From CAYJNO01 sp964371715 (lineage in GTDB: Bacteria > Bacillota_I > Bacilli_A > Erysipelotrichales > Erysipelotrichaceae), in assembly GCA_964371715.1 (NCBI GenBank), contig CAYJNO010000031.1, positions 1 through 17,859 on the forward strand: a stretch of 17,859 nucleotides of DNA, in the 5' to 3' direction. Position numbers and translations under genes: made by a program. Below, one piece after another: positions 1 through 6,724 of this stretch; position 1 is the first letter of the stretch; each line of letters begins with the position of its first letter. The notes below the pieces were generated by a model. That model was given only the letters and a program-made list of their open reading frames with translations, was not told where the DNA came from and ran no database searches.

Positions 1-52
1 TTGATGTTTAATTATTTTTGAACTTAGTGTCTACTTGACAGATATCAGTTCA
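1..52. repeat. Left copy of 52-bp inverted terminal repeat (probable IS3-type IS end)
   Basis: Positions 1-52 are identical to the reverse complement of 17805-17856, and the match breaks exactly after ...CAGTTCA. Read outward from the window the repeat begins TGAACTGATATCTGTCAAG, a TG-starting end resembling the termini of IS3-family elements. It also carries TTGACA (35-40) pointing into the window, like the outward -35 hexamer in one end of IS911-type elements. No transposase lies inside the window. The IS3 assignment is from memory of the family and is inference; the repeat itself is seen directly. Confidence 0.75.
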
Positions 53-115
53 ATGTGGAGTGCTTTTTTTATTTAAAAAACATTGACATTTTATTGAAAA
101 TATTATACTTTATTA

Positions 116-144
116 TTGACTTAAGAAAATAAGTAGTGTATTAT
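116..144 (+). promoter_or_regulatory. Promoter of the str operon
   Basis: TTGACT (116-121), a 17-base spacer and TATTAT (139-144) form a near-consensus vegetative promoter. Transcription would start near 151, giving a leader of about 100 nt before rpsL. It lies about 64 bases inside the presumed IS boundary at 52/53, so the operon keeps its own promoter although the normal upstream neighbours are not visible here. Confidence 0.65.
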
Positions 145-168
145 AAAAAAGCTTAGCAGTTTTTATGT

Positions 169-226
169 GTTTCCAGAAATGGAAACTAAAATTTTGTTAA
201 AGTATGGCACACTTGGAAATGTGTGC
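169..226 (+). promoter_or_regulatory. Two hairpins in the str operon leader
   Basis: GTTTCC (169-174) pairs with GGAAAC (181-186) around a 6-nt loop, and GCACAC (207-212) pairs with GTGTGC (221-226) around an 8-nt loop. Both lie in the predicted 5' leader between the promoter and the rpsL ribosome binding site. No T tract follows, so they are not terminators. Ribosomal-protein operons are often feedback-controlled through such leaders; assigning that role here is inference. Confidence 0.4.
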
Positions 227-252
227 AAATATTTAGAAGGAAGGAGAATCAA

Positions 253-672
253 ATGCCAACTATTAATCAATTGGTTAGAAAAGGACGTACAAACAAAGTT
301 TGGAAGTCAAAATCACCTGCATTAAATAAAGGGTATAACTCACAAAAGAGTGTTGCGACAAACTTCTCAGCACCACAAAAAAGAGGGGTATGTACTCGTG
401 TAGGTACAATGACACCTAAAAAACCTAACTCAGCATTAAGAAAATATGCGAGAGTACGTTTATCAAACGGTATGGAAGTTACAGCTTACATTCCAGGAAT
501 TGGACACAACTTACAAGAACATAGTGTTGTTTTAATTCGTGGAGGTCGTGTAAAAGACTTACCTGGGGTTAGATACCATATTATTAGAGGAACTTTAGAC
601 TGTGCTGGAGTTAACGAAAGACGTCAATCTAGAAGTTTATATGGTACTAAAAAACCAAAAGCGGCTAAATAG
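253..672 (+). CDS. rpsL: 30S ribosomal protein S12
   Basis: S12 sits in the decoding centre of the 30S subunit and governs translational accuracy. The 139-residue protein shows the family hallmarks PTINQLVRKGR at the N-terminus, PKKPNSALRK, GIGHNLQEHS, GGRVKDLPGVRYH and the C-terminal YGTKKPK. It has the N-terminal extra segment usual in Gram-positive S12. Lys56 (aligning with E. coli Lys43) and the Lys of GGRVKD are unchanged, so the usual streptomycin-resistance substitutions are absent; Asp of the same motif is the RimO methylthiolation site in other bacteria. I chose ATG 253 because AAGGAGAA lies just upstream. An in-frame GTG at 223 would add ten residues foreign to S12. First gene of the str operon, followed by rpsG after 27 bases. 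Confidence 0.98.
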   Translation: MPTINQLVRKGRTNKVWKSKSPALNKGYNSQKSVATNFSAPQKRGVCTRVGTMTPKKPNSALRKYARVRLSNGMEVTAYIPGIGHNLQEHSVVLIRGGRVKDLPGVRYHIIRGTLDCAGVNERRQSRSLYGTKKPKAAK

Positions 673-699
673 TCGATTATGAAAAGGAGGAAATAAAAT

Positions 700-1170
700 A
701 TGCCAAGAAAAGGACATGTTGCCAAAAGAGATGTATTACAAGATCCAATATACAACTCAAAATTAATATCTCGTTTAATTAATAAAATCATGATCGACGG
801 TAAAAAAGGTGTCGCTCAATCAATTTTATATAATGCATTTGATATTATAGAAGAAAAAACTCAACGCCAACCAATGGAAGTGTTTGAGTTAGCATTACAA
901 AACATAATGCCAATGTTAGAACTAAAAGCTCGTAGAGTTGGTGGTTCAAACTATCAAGTACCAGTTGAAGTATCAGCTGAAAGAAGATTAACTTTAGGGT
1001 TAAGATGGTTAGTTAATTACTCTCGTTTACGTAATGAAAAAACGATGGAAATTAGATTAGCAAATGAAATCATTGATGCATCTAATGGAACTGGAGCATC
1101 AGTTAAGAAAAAAGATGATATTCATAAAATGGCAGAAGCTAATAAAGCATTTGCTCATTACCGTTGGTAG
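700..1170 (+). CDS. rpsG: 30S ribosomal protein S7
   Basis: S7 is a primary 16S rRNA-binding protein that nucleates assembly of the 30S head and lines the E site. The 156-residue length is normal. Visible hallmarks are PRKGHVAKRDVLQDPIYNS, the INKIMIDGKKGVAQ segment, LKARRVGGSNYQVP, the RRLTLGLRWLV stretch and a C-terminal KMAEANKAFAHYRW. GAAAAGGAGG ends 9 bases before the ATG. In E. coli S7 represses its own operon by binding between rpsL and rpsG. Here that gap is only 27 bases and I see no strong structure in it, so that mechanism is not supported from this sequence. Confidence 0.98.
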   Translation: MPRKGHVAKRDVLQDPIYNSKLISRLINKIMIDGKKGVAQSILYNAFDIIEEKTQRQPMEVFELALQNIMPMLELKARRVGGSNYQVPVEVSAERRLTLGLRWLVNYSRLRNEKTMEIRLANEIIDASNGTGASVKKKDDIHKMAEANKAFAHYRW

Positions 1171-1188
1171 TAGAGAGGAGAGACTAAG

Positions 1189-3264
1189 ATGGCACGCGAA
1201 TATTCACTAGCAAATACTAGAAATATCGGAATCATGGCTCATATCGATGCCGGTAAAACTACTACTACTGAACGTATTTTATACTATACAGGGGTAAACC
1301 ATAAAATTGGTGAAACTCATGATGGAGCTTCAACTATGGACTGGATGGCTCAAGAACAAGAACGTGGTATTACTATCACTTCAGCTGCAACAACAGCTGC
1401 TTGGAATGGGACAAGAATCAATATTATTGATACTCCAGGTCACGTTGACTTTACAGTAGAAGTAGAACGTTCATTAAGAGTATTAGATGGAGCTGTTGCA
1501 GTTTTAGACGTTAAAGCTGGAGTAGAACCGCAAACAGAAACAGTATGGAGACAAGCAACTAAGTATGCAGTACCAAGAATTGTTTTCTGTAATAAAATGG
1601 ATGCAACTGGAGCTGACTTTATGATGTCAGTTAAATCAATCGGAGATCGTTTAGGTGCAAAAGCTTGTCCTATCCAATTACCAATTGGTGCAGAAACTTC
1701 ATTCAGAGGTATCATAGATATCGTTGAAAGAAAAATCCATATGTTCAAAAATGACTTAGGAACTGATATTGAAGTTACTGATGTTACTGATGAATATAAA
1801 GATGAAGTTGAAACGATCAGACAACAATTAGTTGAAATGATTGCAGATTATGATGAAGAATTAATGATGAAAGTATTAGAAGGTGAAGAGCCAACGATTG
1901 AAGAAATCAAAAAAGCTATTCGTCTTGGAGTATTATCTTCAGAATTTTTCCCTGTACTTTGTGGTTCAGCTTACAAAAATAAAGGTGTTCAATTAATGCT
2001 TGATGCAGTAGTTGATTACTTACCATCTCCATTAGATGTACCAGCAATTGAAGGTACATTAGAAGATGGAACTACAGAAGCTAGACCATCTGATGATAAA
2101 GCGCCATTTGCTGCTTTAGCATTTAAAGTTATGACAGACCCATTCGTAGGTCGTTTAACTTACTTCCGTGTGTATTCAGGTACAATTACAGCAGGTAGCT
2201 ATGTATTAAATGCTACTAAAGATACTAGAGAGCGTTTTGGACGTATCGTTCAAATGCATGCTAATCATAGAGCTGAAATTAATGAAGTACATGCAGGGGA
2301 TATCGCTGCAGCTGTAGGACTTAAAGTTACTACAACTGGAGATACTCTATGTGATGATAAACACCCAATCGTGTTAGAATCTATGGAATTCCCAGAACCT
2401 GTTATTCAAATGTCAGTTGAACCTAAAACAAAAGCTGACTCTGATAAAATGGGATTAGCTCTTCAAAAATTAGCTGAAGAAGATCCAACTTTTAAAACAT
2501 ATACTGATGAAGAAACTGGTCAAACTATCATCGCTGGTATGGGTGAATTACACTTAGATATCATCGTAGATCGTATGAGAAGAGAATTCAAAGTTGAAGC
2601 AAATATCGGTGCTCCACAAGTTGCTTACCGTGAGACAATCACTAAAGAAGCAGAATGTGAAGGGAAATTTGTTAGACAATCAGGTGGACGTGGACAATAC
2701 GGACATGTTTGGATTAGATTCGAGCCAAATGAAAAAGGTAAAGGATTTGAATTCGTTGACGCTATCGTTGGTGGATCAGTTCCTAGAGAATATATCAAAC
2801 CTTCTCAAGATGGTTTAGTTGCTGCATTAGGTAATGGTTTAGTTGCTGGATATCCAATCGTTGATATTAAAGCTACATTATTTGATGGATCATACCATGA
2901 TGTTGACTCATCTGAGATGGCTTATAAAATTGCTGCAAGTATGGCATTAAAAGAAGCTGCTAAAAAATGTGCTCCTACATTATTAGAACCAATTATGAAT
3001 GTAGAAGTTACTGCACCAGCTGAATACTTAGGAAGTGTTATGGGAGATATTACTAAGCGTCGTGGACAAATTCGTGAACAAGAAGAAAAACACAATGCTA
3101 TTACAGTAAGAGCTTACGTACCATTATCTGAAATGTTTGGTTACTCAACTGACTTAAGAAGTTTCACTCAAGGTCGTGGTAACTATGCAATGTCTATGGA
3201 TCACTATGCTGATGTTCCTAAGTCAATTGCAGAAACAATTGCAAAGAAAAACGCTAGAGATTAA
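1189..3264 (+). CDS. fusA: Elongation factor G (translocase GTPase)
   Basis: EF-G drives tRNA-mRNA translocation and, with RRF, ribosome recycling. The 691-residue length and domain order are normal. The G domain has G1 AHIDAGKTT (residues 17-25), switch I RGITITSAATT, G3 DTPGH (81-85), G4 NKMD (135-138) and G5 GSA, followed by the domain II-V regions, including GMGELHLDII and the GGSVPREYI and GRGNYAMSMDHY motifs near the C-terminus. AGAGGAGAGA precedes the ATG, 18 bases after rpsG. It keeps ordinary EF-G features throughout and does not look like a TetM-type ribosomal protection protein, which the operon position also argues against. Codon choice favours frequently used codons, as expected for a highly expressed gene. 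Confidence 0.98.
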   Translation: MAREYSLANTRNIGIMAHIDAGKTTTTERILYYTGVNHKIGETHDGASTMDWMAQEQERGITITSAATTAAWNGTRINIIDTPGHVDFTVEVERSLRVLDGAVAVLDVKAGVEPQTETVWRQATKYAVPRIVFCNKMDATGADFMMSVKSIGDRLGAKACPIQLPIGAETSFRGIIDIVERKIHMFKNDLGTDIEVTDVTDEYKDEVETIRQQLVEMIADYDEELMMKVLEGEEPTIEEIKKAIRLGVLSSEFFPVLCGSAYKNKGVQLMLDAVVDYLPSPLDVPAIEGTLEDGTTEARPSDDKAPFAALAFKVMTDPFVGRLTYFRVYSGTITAGSYVLNATKDTRERFGRIVQMHANHRAEINEVHAGDIAAAVGLKVTTTGDTLCDDKHPIVLESMEFPEPVIQMSVEPKTKADSDKMGLALQKLAEEDPTFKTYTDEETGQTIIAGMGELHLDIIVDRMRREFKVEANIGAPQVAYRETITKEAECEGKFVRQSGGRGQYGHVWIRFEPNEKGKGFEFVDAIVGGSVPREYIKPSQDGLVAALGNGLVAGYPIVDIKATLFDGSYHDVDSSEMAYKIAASMALKEAAKKCAPTLLEPIMNVEVTAPAEYLGSVMGDITKRRGQIREQEEKHNAITVRAYVPLSEMFGYSTDLRSFTQGRGNYAMSMDHYADVPKSIAETIAKKNARD

Positions 3265-3270
3265 TTCTTA

Positions 3271-3310
3271 TTGATTTATTCTCATAAATGTAATAAAATT
3301 TTATTGAGAA
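3271..3310 (+). promoter_or_regulatory. Possible internal promoter and hairpin before tuf
   Basis: The 88-base fusA-tuf gap holds TTGATT (3271-3276), a 17-base spacer and TAAAAT (3294-3299), a plausible weak promoter that would boost tuf over the rest of the operon. The same stretch can fold: TTCTCA (3279-3284) pairs with TGAGAA (3305-3310), and TAAA/TTTA pairs inside around one bulged base. Promoter and hairpin overlap, so only one may be real. No T tract follows, so it is not a terminator. Confidence 0.35.
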
Positions 3311-3352
3311 AATTTTATAAATTTTTAAAGAAAAAAGGAGAAAATATTTAAA

Positions 3353-4537
3353 ATGGCAAAAGCAAAATTTGACAGAAGTAAACAACACGTAAATGTTGGT
3401 ACAATTGGTCACGTTGACCACGGTAAAACTACTTTAACTGCAGCTATCACGTCTCACTTAGCAAAATCAGGTAAAGCAGAAGCTAGAGCATACGATCAAA
3501 TCGATGGTGCTCCAGAAGAAAAAGCAAGAGGAATCACTATTTCTACTGCTCATGTTGAGTACGAAACTGACGCTCGTCACTATGCTCACGTTGACTGCCC
3601 AGGTCATGCTGACTACGTTAAAAACATGATCACAGGAGCTGCTCAAATGGATGGTGGTATCCTAGTAGTTGCTGCTACTGATGGACCGATGCCTCAAACT
3701 CGTGAACATATCTTATTATCACGTCAAGTAGGTGTTCCTCACATCGTTGTATTCTTAAACAAATGCGACATGGTTGATGATGAAGAATTAGTTGAATTAG
3801 TTGAAATGGAAGTTAGAGAATTATTATCTGAATACGGATTCGACGGAGACAACACTCCAGTTATCCGTGGTTCTGCATTAAAAGCATTAGAAGGTGATGA
3901 AACTTGGTCAGCTAAAATTGACGAATTAATGGAAGCTGTTGATACTTATATCCCATCTCCAGCTAGAGAATCTGACAAACCATTCTTAATGTCAGTTGAA
4001 GACGTTTTCACAATCACAGGTCGTGGTACAGTTGCTACTGGACGTGTTGAGCGTGGAGTATTAAACTTAGGTGAAGAAGTTGAAATCGTAGGTTTACACG
4101 ATACTAAGAAAACTGTTGTTACAGGTATCGAAATGTTCCGTAAATTATTAGACTTTGCTGAAGCAGGGGATAATATCGGTGCTTTATTACGTGGTGTTAA
4201 CCGTGAAGAGGTTGAACGTGGACAAGTATTAGCTAAACCAGGTTCAGTTACTCCACATACTGAGTTCTTAGCTCAAGTTTACGTATTAAGTAAAGAAGAA
4301 GGTGGACGTCATACTCCATTCGTTTCTAACTACCGTCCTCAATTCTATTTCCGTACTACTGACGTAACTGGAATTATCAAATTACCAGAAGGTGTTGATA
4401 TGGTTATGCCAGGAGATAACGTTGAAATGGAAGTTAACTTAATCGCTCCAATCGCGGTTGAGCAAGGAACTAAATTCTCTATCCGTGAAGGTGGAAGAAC
4501 TGTAGGTTCAGGAAACGTTACTTCTATCATTAAATAG
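3353..4537 (+). CDS. tuf: Elongation factor Tu
   Basis: EF-Tu delivers aminoacyl-tRNA to the ribosomal A site as a GTP complex. The 394-residue length is normal. Motifs are G1 GHVDHGKT (residues 19-26), switch I RGITISTAHVEY, G3 DCPGH (81-85), G4 NKCD (136-139) and G5 GSALKALEG, followed by domain II (GRGTVATGRVERG) and domain III (RTTDVTG, GDNVEM, FSIREGGRTVGSG). AAAAAAGGAGAA precedes the ATG. Strong codon bias indicates very high expression. It is the last gene of the str operon before the terminator at 4554. Confidence 0.98.
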   Translation: MAKAKFDRSKQHVNVGTIGHVDHGKTTLTAAITSHLAKSGKAEARAYDQIDGAPEEKARGITISTAHVEYETDARHYAHVDCPGHADYVKNMITGAAQMDGGILVVAATDGPMPQTREHILLSRQVGVPHIVVFLNKCDMVDDEELVELVEMEVRELLSEYGFDGDNTPVIRGSALKALEGDETWSAKIDELMEAVDTYIPSPARESDKPFLMSVEDVFTITGRGTVATGRVERGVLNLGEEVEIVGLHDTKKTVVTGIEMFRKLLDFAEAGDNIGALLRGVNREEVERGQVLAKPGSVTPHTEFLAQVYVLSKEEGGRHTPFVSNYRPQFYFRTTDVTGIIKLPEGVDMVMPGDNVEMEVNLIAPIAVEQGTKFSIREGGRTVGSGNVTSIIK

Positions 4538-4553
4538 TTTTAACTTATCTATT

Positions 4554-4579
4554 AAACAAGGCTTTGGCCTTGTTTTTTT
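4554..4579 (+). terminator. Rho-independent terminator of the str operon
   Basis: AAACAAGGC (4554-4562) and GCCTTGTTT (4567-4575) form a 9-bp stem around a TTTG loop, followed by a T run. It stands directly before the ribosome binding site of the Nudix gene, leaving no room for a separate promoter between them. Confidence 0.9.
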
Positions 4580-4592
4580 ATTAGGAGGAAAT

Positions 4593-5081
4593 ATGAAAAT
4601 TACATGTGTTGGTTATTTAAACATTAACGATAGTACTTTAATGCTTTATCGTAATAAGAAAGAAAATGATATAAATAAGGGAAAATGGTTAGGTATTGGT
4701 GGTAAAAAAGAAGAAAATGAAAATATAGAAGATACACTAATTAGAGAGTTTGAGGAGGAAACAAATCTCTTTATTGATGATATTAAACATCGAGGTATAA
4801 TAGAGTTCATTGCAGATGGTTATATTGAGATTGTTTATGTTTATGAAATTAGTGATTTTTCGAATAGTTTAACGAAAGATTGTTCTGAGGGAGAACTGCA
4901 ATGGATAAGTAACAATAAAATATTAGATTTAAATTTGTGGGAAGGTGATCGTATTTTTCTTAAGGATTTGTATAACTCTAATGAATACTTTGAGTATATG
5001 TTAGAGTATAAAAATGGTGAATTAATAAATGTTTTGAAATATGAGATAATATCAATTGAAAAAAAATATAATATAAACTAG
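4593..5081 (+). CDS. Nudix hydrolase (MutT-like, possible 8-oxo-dGTP diphosphatase)
   Basis: This 162-residue protein contains a Nudix box, the Mg2+-dependent pyrophosphohydrolase motif that removes a nucleoside monophosphate from nucleoside diphosphate derivatives. The box spans residues 37-59: G37 and E43 (GX5E), then R51-E52-F53-E54-E55-E56-T57-N58-L59. The catalytic RE..EE glutamates are intact. The usual glycine of the motif is Asn58. The preceding NKGKWLGIGGK resembles MutT/MutX-type sanitising enzymes, which suggests, without proving, an oxidised-nucleotide substrate. TTAGGAGGAAAT lies just before the ATG. There is no promoter between the tuf terminator and the gene, so expression probably depends on readthrough from the str operon. 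Its codon use is less biased than in the str genes, indicating low expression or a later arrival. Confidence 0.85.
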   Translation: MKITCVGYLNINDSTLMLYRNKKENDINKGKWLGIGGKKEENENIEDTLIREFEEETNLFIDDIKHRGIIEFIADGYIEIVYVYEISDFSNSLTKDCSEGELQWISNNKILDLNLWEGDRIFLKDLYNSNEYFEYMLEYKNGELINVLKYEIISIEKKYNIN

Positions 5082-5084
5082 AAT
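5056..5084 (+). promoter_or_regulatory. Promoter of the large RNA candidate
   Basis: TTGAAA (5056-5061), a 17-base spacer and TAGAAT (5079-5084). The -10 box overlaps the TAG stop codon of the Nudix gene. Transcription would start near 5091, immediately before a segment that folds and carries no long reading frame. Confidence 0.5.
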
Positions 5085-5149
5085 ATAGACAAGATAAGAT
5101 TTATTATAAATCTGAGAAGAATAATCAAACTTCAAGGAGGGCGAAGTGA

Positions 5150-5200
5150 ATGGAACCAACAATAGAAGCGGCCTCAATAATTGTGGCAACAAATAAATAA
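5150..5200 (+). CDS. Possible 16-residue peptide inside the RNA candidate
   Basis: ATG at 5150 opens a 16-codon frame, MEPTIEAASIIVATNK, ending in TAA. AAGGAGG (5134-5140) lies 9 bases before it, an ideal ribosome binding site. The peptide resembles nothing I recognise. The G-rich segment could instead be a conserved structural element of the surrounding RNA, because AAGGAGG falls in the loop of an ACTTC/GAAGT hairpin. If translated, the RNA would be a dual-function or leader-peptide transcript. Confidence 0.3.
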   Translation: MEPTIEAASIIVATNK

Positions 5201-5817
5201 TAATAAATTATCTTGTATTAAAAATGCAAGATCTATTACTAAACCTTTAGTAAACGTAGGAAGATAAATCCTATAGTAAAAAAAAGTGGTAAATGAATGA
5301 AGAATTATTTAGGCATAAGTAAGCAGCATTCAATAAATATATTTTATATATAGTTTCAAAATAATTTATAAAATTTAAAAGATATGAATATAGAATAATA
5401 AAATATTCTTAATGGTGAAATGTAATGTGTAGAAAAGATTTCAAGAAGTGCAAAATTAAGTTAATATAATTATTAATGCTAAATGATCGACAGTAAGTAT
5501 CAAATGCAACATAAGTTTTAAAATAAATAATTACTAGAATTATATTAGCAATAAAAGTTAATATATAATAATAGTGATATTAGTATCATAAAAATAACGG
5601 TCAGATATTGATAACTTAAATTTTTTATAAATCTTATGTGTAAATAATTAAACTCGTAGAATCATAAGGTTCAAAGAAACAATAAAAAGGAAACAAAGAG
5701 TTATATTTAATAATATTAATGAGGATAAATAAATATTAATGTTCGAAACTCATTTAACCACTATAAAGAAATGTTTCGAATTTAAGATAAATACTTTTTA
5801 AAAATTTATAAATATAC

Positions 5818-5849
5818 AAAAAAGTGATAATAATTATTATCACTTTTTT
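5818..5849. terminator. Perfect 32-bp palindromic terminator
   Basis: The arms around AGTGATAATA and TATTATCACT form a perfect palindrome flanked by A6 and T6, so it can terminate in both directions. On the plus strand it ends the large RNA candidate. No minus-strand gene converges on it within the window. Confidence 0.85.
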
Positions 5850-5924
5850 ATATTAAGATAATAACATTTTATTTTTTTATAAATATAGTGTTATTATATA
5901 AAAGTATATAAAGGGGAACTGAAT

Positions 5925-6002
5925 ATGAGTTTAATTATGCAGATAAATTGTAGTTTTTATTCAAATAAGTTTTTAACTAAGGCGAGACTTGTAATAGCTT
6001 GA
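5925..6002 (+). CDS. 25-codon reading frame fused by frameshift to the downstream membrane protein, or a short coupled ORF
   Basis: ATG 5925 has a good ribosome binding site (AAAGGGGAACTGAAT upstream) and encodes 25 residues ending ...NKFLTKARLVIA, then TGA. This end reads like the cytoplasmic, positively charged start of a membrane helix. The helix continues immediately in the next frame as LISNIMLSALIVIG. One extra T in GCTTGATAAG (5997-6006) would join the two frames. Either the gene has lost a base (mutation or sequencing error) or the TTG/TGA overlap couples two products. I favour a frameshifted single gene of about 232 residues. Confidence 0.5.
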   Translation: MSLIMQINCSFYSNKFLTKARLVIA

Positions 6003-6622
6003 TAAGTAATATTATGCTTAGTGCATTAATAGTTATTGGATTAACATTTTCTAATGCATATGTAATTAATAAAGAATTAGAAGATAATGTATTAGAAAAT
6101 TATCAAGAATTAATAGTAATGTTAAATGCTGTAATACTTGATGACGATATGAGTGAGCGAGATTTTAAAATTTATAAGGACTTAGAACAAATAGATTATG
6201 ATAATGAAAAATTTGTTGCATCAAATCAAGAATATATAATATTGAGGTTTGATGATATATTACTGAATTTTGATGTAAGTTTAGAAAAAGGTGTTATTGA
6301 TCAAAATCTTGCGAATGTATATTTAGAGTACGGTTTATCAGTTGCTTCAATTGAAAATATAAAAACTAGTGGTGTATTATATTCCATTGCTTTCATATTT
6401 ACTTTAGCAATATGCTTAAGCCTATATAAAATGAAAAAAATTTCTTTTAATAATACATTGCTTAATTCATTATCAATCTTAAAGATTATAATAATGTCAA
6501 TGGTTGCCCCTGCAGTACTGTTAATGCTTATTAGTGTTATGTTTAATATTAGTGGTATTTATACATTTTTTGTATTAATTTGCTTAGCGAGAAATTTTAT
6601 TTTCATGAAAAAGTTTTCATAA
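5999..6622 (+). CDS. Hypothetical four-TM membrane protein (probably frameshifted near its start)
   Basis: Read from TTG 5999 this frame gives 207 residues; an ATG at 6014 is an alternative start. I do not recognise the family. Hydrophobic segments lie at about 5-22, 125-143, 160-181 and 185-201. A polar, acidic region of roughly 100 residues follows the first helix and contains ELEDNVLENYQELI. The loop KMKKISFNN after helix 2 and the C-terminal FMKKFS are basic. By the positive-inside rule this puts the acidic region outside and both termini inside. No good ribosome binding site precedes TTG 5999, whereas the overlapping 5925 frame has one. Many AUA codons indicate low expression. It follows the large RNA candidate and precedes the opp promoter. 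A membrane protein also follows the OLE RNA gene in other bacteria, but no specific resemblance to its partner OapA is seen. Confidence 0.6.
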   Translation: MISNIMLSALIVIGLTFSNAYVINKELEDNVLENYQELIVMLNAVILDDDMSERDFKIYKDLEQIDYDNEKFVASNQEYIILRFDDILLNFDVSLEKGVIDQNLANVYLEYGLSVASIENIKTSGVLYSIAFIFTLAICLSLYKMKKISFNNTLLNSLSILKIIIMSMVAPAVLLMLISVMFNISGIYTFFVLICLARNFIFMKKFS

Positions 6623-6656
6623 AATGAAAAACTTCATGTAAAATTCAAGAAAACAT

Positions 6657-6685
6657 TTGACAAATTATTCAAAAAAATGTATTAT
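6657..6685 (+). promoter_or_regulatory. Promoter of the opp operon
   Basis: TTGACA (6657-6662), a 17-base spacer and TATTAT (6680-6685), with TATAAT also present at 6683-6688. A consensus -35 and a start near 6692 leave about 33 nt of leader before oppA. No clear operator or CodY-like box is visible. Confidence 0.8.
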
Positions 6686-6724
6686 AATACATAGTTACAA
6701 GAAACAAAAAAGGAGAGAGAAAAA

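Larger units (their letters stand above)
5091..5849 (+). ncRNA. Candidate large structured non-coding RNA (~750 nt)
   Basis: This stretch has no reading frame of normal length on the plus strand but is bracketed by a promoter (5056-5084) and a perfect terminator palindrome (5818-5849). Helices I can see: ACAAGATAA (5089-5097) with TTATCTTGT (5208-5216), enclosing a 5' domain richer in G+C than its surroundings; AGATTTA/TAAATCT (5097-5103/5107-5113), sharing one base with the first; ACTTC/GAAGT around AAGGAGGGC; ACAAT/ATTGT; TTACTAA/TTAGTAA near 5235; TAGGA/TCCTA near 5260; TGAATG/CATTCA (5294-5299/5327-5332); TGATA/TATCA (5575-5579/5584-5588); a 9-bp helix 5630-5638/5663-5671; and a bulged 12-bp helix, TTCGAAA plus CATTT (5742-5755) with AAATG plus TTTCGAA (5769-5780). 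Random AT-rich sequence also yields short helices, so the flanking promoter and terminator and the longer stems carry the weight. Size suggests the classes GOLLD, ROOL or OLE, but I recognise no specific family motif. Confidence 0.5.

Noticed and set aside
83..109. TTGACA at 83 with TATACT at 104 as the str promoter
   Set aside because: The spacer is only 15 bases; the pair at 116-144 has a 17-base spacer and fits better, though a second weak promoter is not excluded.
1440..1748. Minus-strand frame of 102 codons within fusA
   Set aside because: It lies wholly inside a strongly conserved gene and its translation resembles no protein; it is a shadow of fusA codon bias. The same applies to minus-strand frames at 4345, 11521, 13280, 16115 and 17156 and the plus frame at 2594.
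3290..3304. AT-only palindrome in the fusA-tuf gap as a terminator
   Set aside because: Pure A/T pairing, no following T tract, and tuf must be transcribed through it.
5082..5998. tRNA, tmRNA, riboswitch or intron in the gene-free stretch
   Set aside because: I found no CCA-ending cloverleaf, no tmRNA tag frame with paired tRNA-like ends, no T-box or other riboswitch core, and no group I/II intron motifs.
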